Shown: piece after piece, positions 1 to 9,292 of the stretch
Layout: each line of letters starts with the position of its first letter
How positions within the stretch are numbered: the first letter of the stretch is position 1
Source of the DNA: Muricauda sp. SCSIO 64092
Lineage (GTDB): Bacteria; Bacteroidota; Bacteroidia; Flavobacteriales; Flavobacteriaceae
DNA length: 64,000 nucleotides
Direction: 5' to 3'
Assembly: GCF_023016285.1 (NCBI RefSeq)
Contig: NZ_CP095413.1
Coordinates: 1,426,001 to 1,490,000, forward strand
Made by a program: the position numbers and the translations under genes
Notes under the pieces: generated by a model
What the model was told of the DNA's origin: nothing
The model's input: the letters and a program-made list of their open reading frames with translations, nothing else
Database searches by the model: none

Positions 1-303
1 TCCTTCTTTATTTTCCTTTTGTTCTTGGCCATTGAAACCGCGCCAATTATTGCAAAATTATTGGCTCCCAAAGGGGAGTATGATTATAAGTTTGAAGAAG
101 GGGAAAGCGTTGTGGCCACCTGGGTCACCCAAAAAGTGGAACAACGCAAACTATTGTTGTCCACGGACGCTGCAATGAACCAGGAAATCTACAATGACAT
201 CAAATCCGAAGCGGAACTCTACCGATACAAAAAGGAAAAAGCGGAGGAGTTGCTGCGTTTACAGGCAGATTCATTTCACAACGTACAGGTGAAAGGGCTG
301 TAA
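1..303 (+). CDS. DUF4407 domain protein, C-terminal part (5' end outside window)
   Basis: The reading frame is open from the first base, so the gene starts left of the window and only about the last 100 residues are seen. The visible part begins with a hydrophobic segment (FFIFLLFLAIETAPIIAKLL), followed by a charged helical tail rich in Lys, Glu and Arg. This arrangement, with the ETAPIIAKLLAPKGEYD stretch, is typical of the C-terminal end of DUF4407 proteins, membrane proteins of unknown function common in Bacteroidota. It ends convergently with rfbD, 62 bp away. Nothing in the visible part indicates a biochemical role. The family assignment is from recognition of the motif. Confidence 0.75.
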   Translation, partial: SFFIFLLFLAIETAPIIAKLLAPKGEYDYKFEEGESVVATWVTQKVEQRKLLLSTDAAMNQEIYNDIKSEAELYRYKKEKAEELLRLQADSFHNVQVKGL

Positions 304-365
304 GGGTTCCTTCACTCCCAACGGATACCACATCCACGGGAAAAGAGGCCCATACCAAAACAATA

Positions 366-1235
366 CTATTGGGTTACCCCAATTTTGGCATATGCTTTTA
401 AGGCCACTTTTAGGCTTTCCGTCCAATGGGGAATTTCTAAATTAAAAGTGTCCTTAATTTTGGATTTGTCAAGAACACTATATTTTGGACGTTCTGCAGG
501 AGCAGGATATTGCTCCGATACTATAGGGTTGAGTTGAATGGCAATTCCTTGTTCCTTAAAAATTGCCTTGGCAAAATCGTACCAACTGGCCACTCCCTCA
601 TTACTGTAATTATAGACTCCATAGTCAATGGAGTGCGCTTGGATTATGGTCAAAATAACTTGGGCCAGATCCTTGGCATAGGTGGGTGTGCCCACCTGAT
701 CATAAACCACGGAAAGTTCTTCCCTTTCATTGCCCAGGCGCAACATGGTCTTCATAAAATTATTTCCGTATTCCGAGTAGAGCCAAGAGGTCCGAATGAC
801 AAAGTGCTCTTCCAAATTGTTGATTATGGCCCGCTCCCCCTTATACTTGGTATCTCCATAAAAGCCTATGGGCCTGGCAATATCTTCCTCCTTATAGGGA
901 ACATTGAGATACCCATCAAATACAAAATCCGTGGAGATATGGATAAGTACCGTACCACTTTCCTTACAGTTCAAAGCCAAATTCCTTGGGCCGGTCACAT
1001 TCACCAATCGGGCTGTGTCCGCATCGGCTTCCGCTTTATCCACATTTGTAAATGCCGCACAATTGATGCAGTAGGCATAATTGGAAGACGTCAATTCCTT
1101 ATTGACAGCATCAAAATCGGTAATGTCCAAATCCGTGAAGGCCCTGAACGTAACATCCAGATTTATTTGGTCTTTTACCACGTCCTTTAACGTACTTCCC
1201 AATTGACCGGAAGCTCCTGTGACAAGTATTTTCAT
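366..1235 (-). CDS. rfbD: dTDP-4-dehydrorhamnose reductase RfbD
   Basis: Last step of dTDP-L-rhamnose synthesis: NAD(P)H reduction of dTDP-4-dehydro-L-rhamnose, in the cytoplasm. The 289 residues match the usual family length. The N-terminal Rossmann motif VTGASGQLG lies at residues 5-13, the conserved STDFVFDG at 101-108, and the catalytic Tyr/Lys pair at Y126 and K130 (YGDTK). It starts with ATG 2 bp after the stop of rfbC and is the last gene of the rfbB-rfbA-rfbC-rfbD operon, so it is presumably expressed from the promoter ahead of rfbB. Identification is firm because all four pathway genes sit together. Confidence 0.96.
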   Translation of the reverse strand: MKILVTGASGQLGSTLKDVVKDQINLDVTFRAFTDLDITDFDAVNKELTSSNYAYCINCAAFTNVDKAEADADTARLVNVTGPRNLALNCKESGTVLIHISTDFVFDGYLNVPYKEEDIARPIGFYGDTKYKGERAIINNLEEHFVIRTSWLYSEYGNNFMKTMLRLGNEREELSVVYDQVGTPTYAKDLAQVILTIIQAHSIDYGVYNYSNEGVASWYDFAKAIFKEQGIAIQLNPIVSEQYPAPAERPKYSVLDKSKIKDTFNLEIPHWTESLKVALKAYAKIGVTQ

Positions 1236-1237
1236 GT

Positions 1238-1786
1238 TTAGCTGGCTACAAATTCGTTTAATGTGGGAAGGATTTTGTCCTTTTCAGAAATAATAAGATC
1301 GTTTCGATCCAAAATCCAATCTATATGCAACTTGGGGTCATTATATACTATTCCCCCTTCAGATTCCTTATGATAAAAGTTATCGCACTTATAAAAGAAA
1401 ATGGCCGTTTTGCTGAGTGTCACAAAACCATGGGCACATCCCCTTGGAAGAAACAGCTGTTTCCTGTTTTCGGACGAGAGTATGGTCCGGACTATTTTTC
1501 CATAGCTTTTGGAATTGGGCCTAATATCGACTACCACATCCAAAACCTCACCATCCAAAACCCGAACCAGTTTGGCCTGTGCATGTATCCCGGTCTGAAA
1601 ATGGAGGCCCCTCATCACACCCCGTGTAGAAAGGGATTGGTTATCCTGGACGAAAAAGGGCTTTGCCCCGGTTTCCCTCTCAAAGATGGATTGGTTAAAG
1701 CTTTCAAAAAAGTGTCCACGTTCGTCTTCAAAGACTTTTGGGGTCAATTCGAAACAACCTTCTATTTCTGTTTTTTTTACTTCCAT
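1238..1786 (-). CDS. rfbC: dTDP-4-dehydrorhamnose 3,5-epimerase RfbC
   Basis: Epimerises dTDP-4-dehydro-6-deoxy-D-glucose at C3 and C5, third step of the dTDP-rhamnose pathway. At 182 residues it is the normal size for this cupin-fold enzyme. The conserved core QDNQSLSTRGVMRGLHFQ spans about 47-64 and contains the catalytic His (H62). The downstream signature FLPRGCAHGF follows. The start is ATG, 2 bp after the stop of rfbA. The tight spacing with rfbA and rfbD supports one transcript. No unusual substitutions were seen. Confidence 0.96.
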   Translation of the reverse strand: MEVKKTEIEGCFELTPKVFEDERGHFFESFNQSIFERETGAKPFFVQDNQSLSTRGVMRGLHFQTGIHAQAKLVRVLDGEVLDVVVDIRPNSKSYGKIVRTILSSENRKQLFLPRGCAHGFVTLSKTAIFFYKCDNFYHKESEGGIVYNDPKLHIDWILDRNDLIISEKDKILPTLNEFVAS

Positions 1787-1788
1787 TT

Positions 1789-2649
1789 TTACGAAATTAC
1801 TTCCAATAAGCGCTTGCTATAACCACTCTTTAAAAAGGGTTTCGTCAATTTCTTAAATTGATTTTTGGTGATATACCCCATTTTATATGCCGATGATTCT
1901 ATGGCACCTATTTTTAAACCTTGTCGCTCTTCAATCACCTGAACAAACTGCCCTGCTTGCATCAATGATGTAAAAGTACCGGTATCCAGCCAAGCCGTGC
2001 CCCGATCCATAATACTTACTTTTAATTTGCCCCTATTTAGGTATTCCCTGTTCACATCCGTTATTTCCAATTCTCCCCGGGCACTCGGTTTGATGTTCTT
2101 TGCGATATCCACAACATCATTATCATAAAAATAGATTCCAGGAACGGCAAAATTGGATTTTGGCACTTTTGGTTTTTCCTCAATGGAAATGACATTGCCA
2201 TCCTCATCAAAATCCACAACACCATAACGCTCCGGATCATTAACATGGTATGCATAGATAATGCCCCCGTCTGGATCGTTATTGGATTGCAAAAGTTTGT
2301 CCAATCCCGAACCATAGAATATATTATCACCAAGAATTAAGGCTACTTTGTCATCTTCAATGAATTCCTCGCCTATTAAAAAGGCTTCTGCCAAACCGTT
2401 AGGTGCTTCCTGCACGGCATATTCAAATCGACAACCATACTTCCTTCCATCACCCAACAACTTCTTGAACAAGGGGAGGTCGTGTGGGGTGGATATAATG
2501 AGTATCTCCCAGATTCCGGATTCCAACAAGGTGGAAAGGGGATAATAAATCATGGGTTTATCATATATGGGCATCAACTGTTTACTTACAGCCAGTGTAA
2601 GTGGATGCAATCTAGTTCCTGAACCTCCGGCCAGAATAATTCCTTTCAT
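1789..2649 (-). CDS. rfbA: Glucose-1-phosphate thymidylyltransferase RfbA
   Basis: Makes dTDP-glucose from glucose 1-phosphate and dTTP, the committed first step toward dTDP-rhamnose. The N-terminus carries the nucleotidyltransferase signature [11 protein letters not shown] followed by [26 protein letters not shown] provides the metal-binding Asp. The length (286 aa) agrees with the short RmlA group. It starts with ATG 24 bp after rfbB and is the second gene of the operon. In other organisms the enzyme is feedback-inhibited by dTDP-rhamnose. That is family knowledge and not visible here. Confidence 0.97.
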   Translation of the reverse strand: MKGIILAGGSGTRLHPLTLAVSKQLMPIYDKPMIYYPLSTLLESGIWEILIISTPHDLPLFKKLLGDGRKYGCRFEYAVQEAPNGLAEAFLIGEEFIEDDKVALILGDNIFYGSGLDKLLQSNNDPDGGIIYAYHVNDPERYGVVDFDEDGNVISIEEKPKVPKSNFAVPGIYFYDNDVVDIAKNIKPSARGELEITDVNREYLNRGKLKVSIMDRGTAWLDTGTFTSLMQAGQFVQVIEERQGLKIGAIESSAYKMGYITKNQFKKLTKPFLKSGYSKRLLEVIS

Positions 2650-2673
2650 CTGTAAATTTTTAGTAGGATGGTT

Positions 2674-3708
2674 TTAGGCTAAACTTGAGTTCTCCTTTTC
2701 CACATATCGGTTTAGGTACCAATCAATGGTCTTTTCTATGCCGGACTCAAAGTTTTCATCGGCTTTCCATCCCAATTCGTTTTCTATTTTGGAAGCATCA
2801 ATGGCATACCTAAAATCATGACCGGCACGATCCTTTACAAAGGTTATCCGCTCTTTGTACGAGCCGCTGCTTTTTGGATGTTTGGCGTCCAACAATTCGC
2901 AAACCTTGTTCGCGATGTAAAGGTTATTGCGCTCATTTCGTCCACCGATATTATAGGTTTCTCCAGAAACACCCTTATCATAGGCAAGGGCAATCCCCTT
3001 GCAATGATCCAGGACGTAGAGCCAATCACGAATATTGGAACCATCCCCATAAATGGGAATTTCCTCTCCGCCCAATGCTTTCCTAATTATGGTGGGGATC
3101 AGTTTTTCATCATGTTGTTTAGGGCCGTAATTGTTAGAGCAATTGGTCGTGACCACATTCATACCATAGGTATGGTGATAACTCCTCACTATAAAATCCG
3201 ATGAAGCCTTTGAAGCACTATAGGGGCTATTGGGAGCATATGGGGTCATTTCCATAAACAGTCCTTCCTTGCCCAAGGTACCATACACCTCATCAGTGGA
3301 AACATGATGAAAGCGGGCATTCCCATACGCTTCCTTATAAATTCCTGGTCCAACCATCCACCATTTCTTGGCCACATCAATTAGGTTGAAGGTTCCTATG
3401 ATATTTGTTTGCATGAAAGCGTCGGGATTGGCAATGGAATTGTCTACATGGGATTCCGCCGCGAAATGGATAACACCCTTAAAATCAAAACGCTCGAATA
3501 ATTCCTCTATCAATTCCCTATCACAAATATCCCCTTTAATAAAGGTGTACCTATCGTGATCCTCCACCTCCTTTAGATTACCGAGGTCGCCAGCATAGGT
3601 AAGGGCATCCAGATTGACCAAATGGATATCCGAATTATTTTCCAAAAAGTAGGGAACAAAGTTGGAACCAATAAAACCTGCTCCTCCCGTAACCAATAGA
3701 TAGTTCAT
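2674..3708 (-). CDS. rfbB: dTDP-glucose 4,6-dehydratase RfbB
   Basis: NAD-dependent dehydratase converting dTDP-glucose to dTDP-4-dehydro-6-deoxyglucose. It is an extended short-chain dehydrogenase of 344 residues with GGAGFIGSNF at residues 8-17, the STDEVYG active-site motif and the YSASKASSD motif with catalytic Tyr and Lys. It is the first gene of rfbBACD and starts with ATG 27 nt downstream of a -7-like box (3736-3743). That box forms part of the shared promoter architecture described for this region, which links rhamnose supply to the polysaccharide genes at 5-21 kb. Confidence 0.97.
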   Translation of the reverse strand: MNYLLVTGGAGFIGSNFVPYFLENNSDIHLVNLDALTYAGDLGNLKEVEDHDRYTFIKGDICDRELIEELFERFDFKGVIHFAAESHVDNSIANPDAFMQTNIIGTFNLIDVAKKWWMVGPGIYKEAYGNARFHHVSTDEVYGTLGKEGLFMEMTPYAPNSPYSASKASSDFIVRSYHHTYGMNVVTTNCSNNYGPKQHDEKLIPTIIRKALGGEEIPIYGDGSNIRDWLYVLDHCKGIALAYDKGVSGETYNIGGRNERNNLYIANKVCELLDAKHPKSSGSYKERITFVKDRAGHDFRYAIDASKIENELGWKADENFESGIEKTIDWYLNRYVEKENSSLA

Positions 3709-3735
3709 TAATAAATATTTATATTACTTTATTTG

Positions 3736-3801
3736 TAAATATAATCCTACTTTAATAGTTGGTTTAATTTATGTTGTGAAAGCCCACTTTTAGGTGGTAC
3801 A
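3736..3801 (-). promoter_or_regulatory. Promoter A (rfbB) with shared upstream element
   Basis: Reading the minus strand, TTCACAACAT (3780-3771) is followed by exactly 27 bp and then TATATTTA (3743-3736), a near match to the Bacteroidota -7 box TAnnTTTG. A weaker copy of the element (6 of 10 bases) lies 21 bp further upstream (3801-3792). No TTG -33 box is present at the usual distance, which fits an activator-dependent promoter. The stretch 3733-3750 matches 16 of 18 bases of the corresponding stretch at promoter B (12891-12908). Confidence 0.6.
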
Positions 3802-3929
3802 CGTCTTAATTTACACTTATTAAATCAATTGGCGGCAACGATTTACAAATTCCTTAAGGTTTGTATCAGATTATACGGCTTAATCCCGAAAACTTTTTCT
3901 TACCTTAGGGTTGGTTTTTATAGATACCA

Positions 3930-5066
3930 ATGAGCCAGCAAGTTACTGAAAAACCCTTCATCCTTGCCATAGATGATGAACAATTAAATTTGGAACTCCT
4001 ACGGTTTATCCTGGAGCGAAACGATTTCATTTTTAAGGGTACCAGTAACGTTGATCACTTTTTCGAACTTTTGGCCGAACAACGTCCGAACCTTATTCTT
4101 CTGGATGTCATTATGCCCAGCATCGAAGGTTTTGAACTATGTGAAAAACTCAAGGGGCGAAAGGAATACAAAGATATTCCTGTAATCTTCCTCACTGGAA
4201 AAGTCAATGTAAGGGACAAGGTAAGAGGTTTTCAAGTAGGTGGGGTGGACTATGTGACCAAACCTTTTAACGAGCAGGAATTGATTGCCCGTATACAGAC
4301 CCACGTTGAGTTAAGACGGGCGAAAAACCAAATAGAGCAACAGGCAGAAAATCTAAGGCAGTCCAATGCCTTAAAGGATAGGATGTTCTCCATAATTGGT
4401 CATGATCTTCGCTCTCCTTTAAGTGCTGCCAAGCTCAAGATGGATTTTATTATGCGGGGCATTATAGATCCCAAAACGGACCAGTTTGTGGATGAAACGG
4501 TTTTTGAACTGCTCAAGACCATGGATGAAGCCCTTAGCCTGCTCCAAAATCTTTTGGGTTGGGCCAAATCTGAAAGCAATCAAATTCAAGTAATCCCAGA
4601 GCACCTTGATTTGGGTGATATTGTTGAACAAACCTTTAGGTTGCTAAAACTGGGGAGCGAGCACAAAAAAATTACATTGATCAATAACATCCCACAAGAA
4701 ACCTATGTCCATGCGGACCTTAACACCACAAAAACGGTTTTGAGGAACCTCCTATCCAACGCCATTAAATTTACTCCGATTGACGGGGAAATACAGGTCA
4801 ATGCCATTTCCAAAAAAGACCGCACTATTGTTGAAGTACAGGATAATGGGCAAGGGATTCCACCGGAGGATATTCCTAAAATCCTAAACCCCAATGAACA
4901 CTTCAGCAAATTGGGAACGGAAAAAGAACCGGGCACCGGTCTGGGGCTTGTTTTATGTCAAAACTTCGTCAATAAGAATGGGGGTACCCTCAAAATTAGG
5001 AGTACGGTAGGAAAGGGCAGCACCTTTTACTTTGATTTGCCCATTGGTGAAAAAGTGACGGTTTAG
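3930..5066 (+). CDS. Soluble receiver-histidine kinase hybrid (receiver first)
   Basis: This is a two-component signalling protein of 378 residues. The order is an N-terminal receiver (about 10-127; acidic D15/D16, phospho-acceptor D59 in LLDVIMPS, K111 in VTKPF), a short coiled coil (130-150), a HisKA dimerisation domain with H158 in GHDLRSPL, and a C-terminal ATPase with N box NLLSNAIKF, DNGQGIP and GTGLGL motifs. No membrane segment was seen, so it should be cytoplasmic. It is the only plus-strand gene among the polysaccharide operons, divergent from rfbB and overlapping the stop of the next gene by 4 bp tail to tail. Receiver-first kinases often take input from another kinase. The partner is unknown. 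Confidence 0.88.
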   Translation: MSQQVTEKPFILAIDDEQLNLELLRFILERNDFIFKGTSNVDHFFELLAEQRPNLILLDVIMPSIEGFELCEKLKGRKEYKDIPVIFLTGKVNVRDKVRGFQVGGVDYVTKPFNEQELIARIQTHVELRRAKNQIEQQAENLRQSNALKDRMFSIIGHDLRSPLSAAKLKMDFIMRGIIDPKTDQFVDETVFELLKTMDEALSLLQNLLGWAKSESNQIQVIPEHLDLGDIVEQTFRLLKLGSEHKKITLINNIPQETYVHADLNTTKTVLRNLLSNAIKFTPIDGEIQVNAISKKDRTIVEVQDNGQGIPPEDIPKILNPNEHFSKLGTEKEPGTGLGLVLCQNFVNKNGGTLKIRSTVGKGSTFYFDLPIGEKVTV

Positions 5067-6274
5067 GCAACTGCTTCCGTTGGATTTCCCCCGCGTTTTG
5101 CACGCTCCCAATTTACCGATTGGTTTCCTTTAATATACCTCCGGAATCCCAGGAACACCGAAAGGTTCATCATAAAGAAATAGTAGGGGATAAACAGCAA
5201 CTTCAAACGAATCTGCCTGTTTTCCAAAAACCAACCCACCAAAGCTGCAACATAGAACAGTACCTGTCCCCAAAAGAGAAGGCTAAACGGTCCAAAGGAC
5301 CCTAACCCCTCGTCCAGGGCCAATACCAAATTTACCGGGATGATCAAAAGCAATAATAAGGGGGTCAGCGTCCATCGCAATACACGATGGGAAATGTATT
5401 GAAAGGACAAGGTTCCGTATTTAAAAAAGTTCAATAAGGGCGCCAAACGCACTACGGATTGGATACCTCCCGCAGAAATTCTAATCTTTCGCTTCAGTTC
5501 CTCTTTTACATTGGCTGAGGCATTTTCTATGGCATAGGCCTCAGGATTGTATTGAATGGTCCTGCCTTGCATGGCCACCCTAAGTGAAATCATAAAGTCA
5601 TCCAATAAGGTATCTTTTTCCACTTCCTGCCAAAGCTCGGTCCTAATGGCAAACAACTCTCCGGCAGCACCAACAACCGAATAGAGTTCAGCATCCCACT
5701 TCTTTAGTTGGGATTCATATCTCCAGTACATTCCTTCACCTGCTCCCGCCGCACTATCGGCCTCTTTGGAATAGATACGTTTTTCCCCAGAAACACAACC
5801 CACCTTTGGATTACGGAAAAGGCGGACTATTTCCTGCACGGACTCTTTTCCCAAACTGGTATTTCCATCCGAAAAAATGACGATGGGGGTCTTAACATGT
5901 TTCATCCCCCTGTTCATGGCCGCAATTTTCCCATTTCTTGCCGGTTCGTGCAAAACCTTTACGTCCTTGTGTTTTTTTAGAAGTTCTGGAGTACCGTCGT
6001 CAGATCCATCCGTGACCCAAAGTTGGGTCAGTTTTTCCTTGGGATAGTTTAAACTGCGGGAGTTGTTTACTTTTTCTTCCAAATAATCCTTTTCATTATA
6101 GGCTGCCACAAAAAGGGTTACCTCCGGTTGGTAGTCCTCATTACCTTCATATTTTTTGCCCAAACCAAATAGCCTTCTCAACTTAATAAGCCCAAACAAT
6201 AGTATCCCATATCCCAAATAGGAATAAAAAATGATGAACAAGGCTATCCAGAAAAATACTTTTAAAGCTTCCAT
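5063..6274 (-). CDS. Membrane glycosyltransferase family 2
   Basis: The protein has 403 residues, taking the ATG at 6274; a TTG three codons upstream is less likely. An N-terminal membrane helix (about 6-27) precedes a GT-A catalytic domain with WVTDGSDDGT, the metal-binding-like FSDGNTS and a GELFAIR acceptor-side motif. Two or three membrane helices follow near the C-terminus (about 300-390). The layout resembles PgaC/hyaluronan-synthase-like enzymes, but the QxxRW motif of processive synthases is replaced by KIRISAGG, so a single-addition transferase is more likely. It is the last gene of the ugd operon. Donor and acceptor cannot be read from sequence. Confidence 0.85.
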   Translation of the reverse strand: MEALKVFFWIALFIIFYSYLGYGILLFGLIKLRRLFGLGKKYEGNEDYQPEVTLFVAAYNEKDYLEEKVNNSRSLNYPKEKLTQLWVTDGSDDGTPELLKKHKDVKVLHEPARNGKIAAMNRGMKHVKTPIVIFSDGNTSLGKESVQEIVRLFRNPKVGCVSGEKRIYSKEADSAAGAGEGMYWRYESQLKKWDAELYSVVGAAGELFAIRTELWQEVEKDTLLDDFMISLRVAMQGRTIQYNPEAYAIENASANVKEELKRKIRISAGGIQSVVRLAPLLNFFKYGTLSFQYISHRVLRWTLTPLLLLLIIPVNLVLALDEGLGSFGPFSLLFWGQVLFYVAALVGWFLENRQIRLKLLFIPYYFFMMNLSVFLGFRRYIKGNQSVNWERAKRGGNPTEAVA

Positions 6275-6289
6275 TTCAATCAATTTGTA

Positions 6290-6928
6290 TTATGCAACCA
6301 CAGATGGTTTCTTTTGAACCCTTTCCCATTCTCCAGTATGGTGGTTAAACTGTTTCAATACTTTGGCAGGATTGCCCACGGCCACCGAATACGGGGGAAC
6401 ATCCTTGGTCACGACACTGCCCCCGGCAATTATGCAATGCTTCCCAACGGTAACTCCTGCCACAATGGTGACATTGGCGCCTATCCAGCTTTCTTCCCCA
6501 ATAACAATGGGGGCCGTGGAAACACCTTGTGCATGGATAGGCTGTGAAATATCTTCATAATTATGGTTAAGTCCGGAAAGCACCACATTTTGCGCCAGGC
6601 GCACATCATCTTTGATGGTCACCGGACCAATAAGCGTATTGCCCAATCCTATACGTGTGTTCCTACCTATTTTAACGGGCCCAACACCATTGTTGATAGT
6701 GGAAAAGTCTTCAATGGTAGAATTTGCTCCCAACTCAAAGTTGTTCCAGGGCAAAACATCCATTCGGGTCCTTCGCCGTATGGTTGCCCCTTTTCCCTTT
6801 TTGTGATAGAACGGGTTTACGAACCACCGGACCCATAGTCTAGGCCTGGCCTGGCCTGATGGAACCAATAACCAATGAACAAACCTTTTTAGTCCCTCAT
6901 TACCCTTTATTTTTTCCTTTAGTCCCAT
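6290..6928 (-). CDS. Hexapeptide-repeat acyltransferase
   Basis: The 212-residue protein has a left-handed beta-helix made of hexapeptide repeats (for example IGRNTRIGLGNTLIGPVTI and IGANVTIVAGVTVGKHCII), as in the LacA/NodL/WcaF group of O-acetyltransferases. The catalytic-type His is likely in GLNHNYEDIS. The position within a glycosyltransferase operon suggests acetylation of a sugar of the exopolysaccharide, with acetyl-CoA as the likely donor. The starting ATG lies 2 bp after the stop of the preceding gene. The exact acceptor is not known. Confidence 0.85.
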   Translation of the reverse strand: MGLKEKIKGNEGLKRFVHWLLVPSGQARPRLWVRWFVNPFYHKKGKGATIRRRTRMDVLPWNNFELGANSTIEDFSTINNGVGPVKIGRNTRIGLGNTLIGPVTIKDDVRLAQNVVLSGLNHNYEDISQPIHAQGVSTAPIVIGEESWIGANVTIVAGVTVGKHCIIAGGSVVTKDVPPYSVAVGNPAKVLKQFNHHTGEWERVQKKPSVVA

Positions 6929-6930
6929 GG

Positions 6931-8124
6931 CTATGCGGATTTTTTGATGGCTTCGTAAATCGCCTTTACATTGTTCTCCCAGGTATGGCTTTTTGCAAAA
7001 GCAATTCGTTCCGCCATTCGTTCTTTGGAATTCTCCTTAAGTGCTTTCTCTACCAGTTCCAGATATTCTTCCTTTGAAGAACCCAGGTATACATGATCTT
7101 GGAACATTTCCATGGCCTTGGTCCTGGTGGCCAGGGTAGGTTTTCCCATGGCCAGATATTCATCAATCTTTCTGGGGTAATTACCAATTGTCCAATCATT
7201 TACCACTTGAGGGTTCATGGCAATATCAAATCCTTTTACATAAGCTGGGAGCTCCTTGGGATCCTTACTTCCCAAAAAGTAAACATTGTCCATCTCATGC
7301 AGGAGGGAGTTTCTAAAATCCTCATCTTCCGGGCCCACCAAAACAATGCTCCAATCCTTTCTTTTTTGCGCCAAGTACTCCAAGAGGGCAATATCCAGTC
7401 GCATACTGGTGAGATAACCCACATACCCTAAAACCGGACCGGGAATGTCATTGAACGCTGTGGGAACGACTATCTTTCCATCTTCGTCATTGAATAGGGA
7501 AACATCACAGCCCTGCCCGACCATAAAACTTTTGGGATTGTACTTAGCGCCATATTCCGCGTACAAAGTGGAATTGTTCACCACGGTATCCGCTTTTTTA
7601 ATCAATTGGGGTTCCATTCGTTCCCCATGACGTTTCCAATACGGAACCCGTATCAAATAGTCCCGCATATAATAGGCATATCCCTTGGCCTTAAGTAGTT
7701 CTTTAAGGTGAAAGCCCAAAAACATGGAACTATCATTGAAGATGAGGACATCCTTAAATTGAAGCCGGTCTATGGCGGACTGAATATCTTTTGCAAAGAT
7801 CCTATTGTTGCGTTTATTCAAAAATTTAAATAGCGCATGGAAGGGAATCCAGTTAATGGATTCCGTCATTGTCTTCGGGTACAAATTCCATAGGTTATCA
7901 TCCAACTTCACTAAATCCGGGGAGTCACCATTCTTTATCCGTATGCGTTTTTGGATTTTTTCAGTATCATGTTCGCGCCTGAGCGATGCCCTGTCCAAAG
8001 GAGGGTTTACATACAATACCCGGTTATGCTTGGCAAATTCGGCAGCTATGTTTTTACAATTACTGCCTATTTCAATATCCCATGCCTGGATTCCTATGAC
8101 CACAATGTCTTGATTACGTATCAT
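6931..8124 (-). CDS. Glycosyltransferase, GT-B fold (group 1-like)
   Basis: The 397-residue protein has a GT-B layout. The N-terminal half starts IVVIGIQAWDIEIGSNCKNIA, and the C-terminal nucleotide-sugar-binding half includes VLGYVGYL, SIVLVGPED and the sequence KIDEYLAMGKPTLATRT, which matches the E-x7-E-like donor-binding region of group 1 transferases. It resembles TuaH-like transferases of teichuronate and exopolysaccharide loci. Starting with ATG, it sits 4 bp downstream of the next glycosyltransferase in the same operon. Cytoplasmic, no membrane helix. The specific sugar is unknown. Confidence 0.82.
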   Translation of the reverse strand: MIRNQDIVVIGIQAWDIEIGSNCKNIAAEFAKHNRVLYVNPPLDRASLRREHDTEKIQKRIRIKNGDSPDLVKLDDNLWNLYPKTMTESINWIPFHALFKFLNKRNNRIFAKDIQSAIDRLQFKDVLIFNDSSMFLGFHLKELLKAKGYAYYMRDYLIRVPYWKRHGERMEPQLIKKADTVVNNSTLYAEYGAKYNPKSFMVGQGCDVSLFNDEDGKIVVPTAFNDIPGPVLGYVGYLTSMRLDIALLEYLAQKRKDWSIVLVGPEDEDFRNSLLHEMDNVYFLGSKDPKELPAYVKGFDIAMNPQVVNDWTIGNYPRKIDEYLAMGKPTLATRTKAMEMFQDHVYLGSSKEEYLELVEKALKENSKERMAERIAFAKSHTWENNVKAIYEAIKKSA

Positions 8125-8128
8125 ATTG

Positions 8129-9283
8129 TTAGGATTTTATTTCCTCATAGACATTTTCATATAGATCAAGGACATGGCGTGCCATGGATTCCCAGGAAAA
8201 GTCCTTGGCCCTTTCAACACCCTTTTCCGATAAAACCTTTGCCAACATTTGATCCTCTACCAACCGTTGCATGGCATGGACAATTTCATCGGGGTTAAAA
8301 GGATCGATAATCAAAGCCGTTCCTTCACCCGCAACTTCCGGCATGGAGGATGTATTGGAGGTAATGACCGGAACCCCACAGGCCATCCCTTCCAAAATTG
8401 GAATACCAAAGCTTTCCCTAAGTGAGGGATATAGAAAAATACAGGCCTGACTAATAATGGCCGGCAGGATTTGATTGGGAACATAGCCCGTAAGATGGAT
8501 CAAACTGCGCAAACCAGGATTTCCAATGCTTGCTAAAATCCGTTTTAGCTCACTTTCATCATAATCCAACATCACCAGATGGTTTCTGTCCGGATATATT
8601 TCATTGAATTTGGAAAATGCCCTCAACACCCCTATCGTGTTCTTCTTGGGGTCCGTATTTCCAAGAAAAAAGAAATAATTGTCCGGCAAATTGTATTTCT
8701 TTTTCACGGATGATAGCAAAGCTGTATCGGTAACTTTTTTAAAATGCTCCCCCACACCGTTGTGGATGGCCGTCAATCGGTCATCCTTGAATCCAAAATA
8801 CGTATTGATTCGGTGCTTTTCGTAGTGGGAGACCGTAATGACCTTTTTGCTCTTTTTAATCACAGGGGGAACAAAATACCTACGGTACATATTCCCCAAT
8901 TTTTGGTACCAGGTACCCTCTTTCTTAAAGATGCTTATACTTTCCAAATAAATAATGTCATGAAGGGTGGTCACCAATGGGACTTTACAAAAGATGGGGC
9001 CTGTGTTACTGGTACAATGAAGTACATCACAGCCTTCCCTGAAGGCTGCCCTGGGCAATTCTATTTGCTCCCATCCCGGATAACCAAATCTTGATGAAAG
9101 CTCTACCACCCTAAAATTGGGAGCTTTGGGAATACACGTGTTGTCCTCATCCGGTCTTACAAAAATGACATACTCATTTTTTCCATCAATAGCTTGTAGA
9201 TTCTTGATGAGTTCCAGGGCCACCATGTCCATCCCGTGCTTCTTTTTCCTAAAAAGCCGTTGTCCTTCAATTCCAATCTTCAT
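8129..9283 (-). CDS. Glycosyltransferase family 4
   Basis: Retaining GT-B glycosyltransferase of 384 residues. The N-terminal domain carries LVTTLHDIIYLES, and the C-terminal donor domain carries FFLGNTDPKKN and SLRESFGIPILEGMACGVPV, in which the two Glu residues form the E-x7-E motif of family GT4 that contacts the nucleotide sugar. The ATG start lies 9 bp after the next upstream gene. It probably adds one sugar to the lipid-linked repeat unit on the cytoplasmic face. Rhamnose, glucuronate or xylose are possible donors given the neighbours. This is inference. Confidence 0.9.
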   Translation of the reverse strand: MKIGIEGQRLFRKKKHGMDMVALELIKNLQAIDGKNEYVIFVRPDEDNTCIPKAPNFRVVELSSRFGYPGWEQIELPRAAFREGCDVLHCTSNTGPIFCKVPLVTTLHDIIYLESISIFKKEGTWYQKLGNMYRRYFVPPVIKKSKKVITVSHYEKHRINTYFGFKDDRLTAIHNGVGEHFKKVTDTALLSSVKKKYNLPDNYFFFLGNTDPKKNTIGVLRAFSKFNEIYPDRNHLVMLDYDESELKRILASIGNPGLRSLIHLTGYVPNQILPAIISQACIFLYPSLRESFGIPILEGMACGVPVITSNTSSMPEVAGEGTALIIDPFNPDEIVHAMQRLVEDQMLAKVLSEKGVERAKDFSWESMARHVLDLYENVYEEIKS

Positions 9284-9292
9284 TCGTTTAGC

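Noticed and set aside
510..1190. A 226-codon frame on the plus strand opposite rfbD, and similar long antisense frames elsewhere
   Set aside because: The antisense gene in each case has clear family motifs. The opposing frames have no recognisable domains and arise from codon bias.
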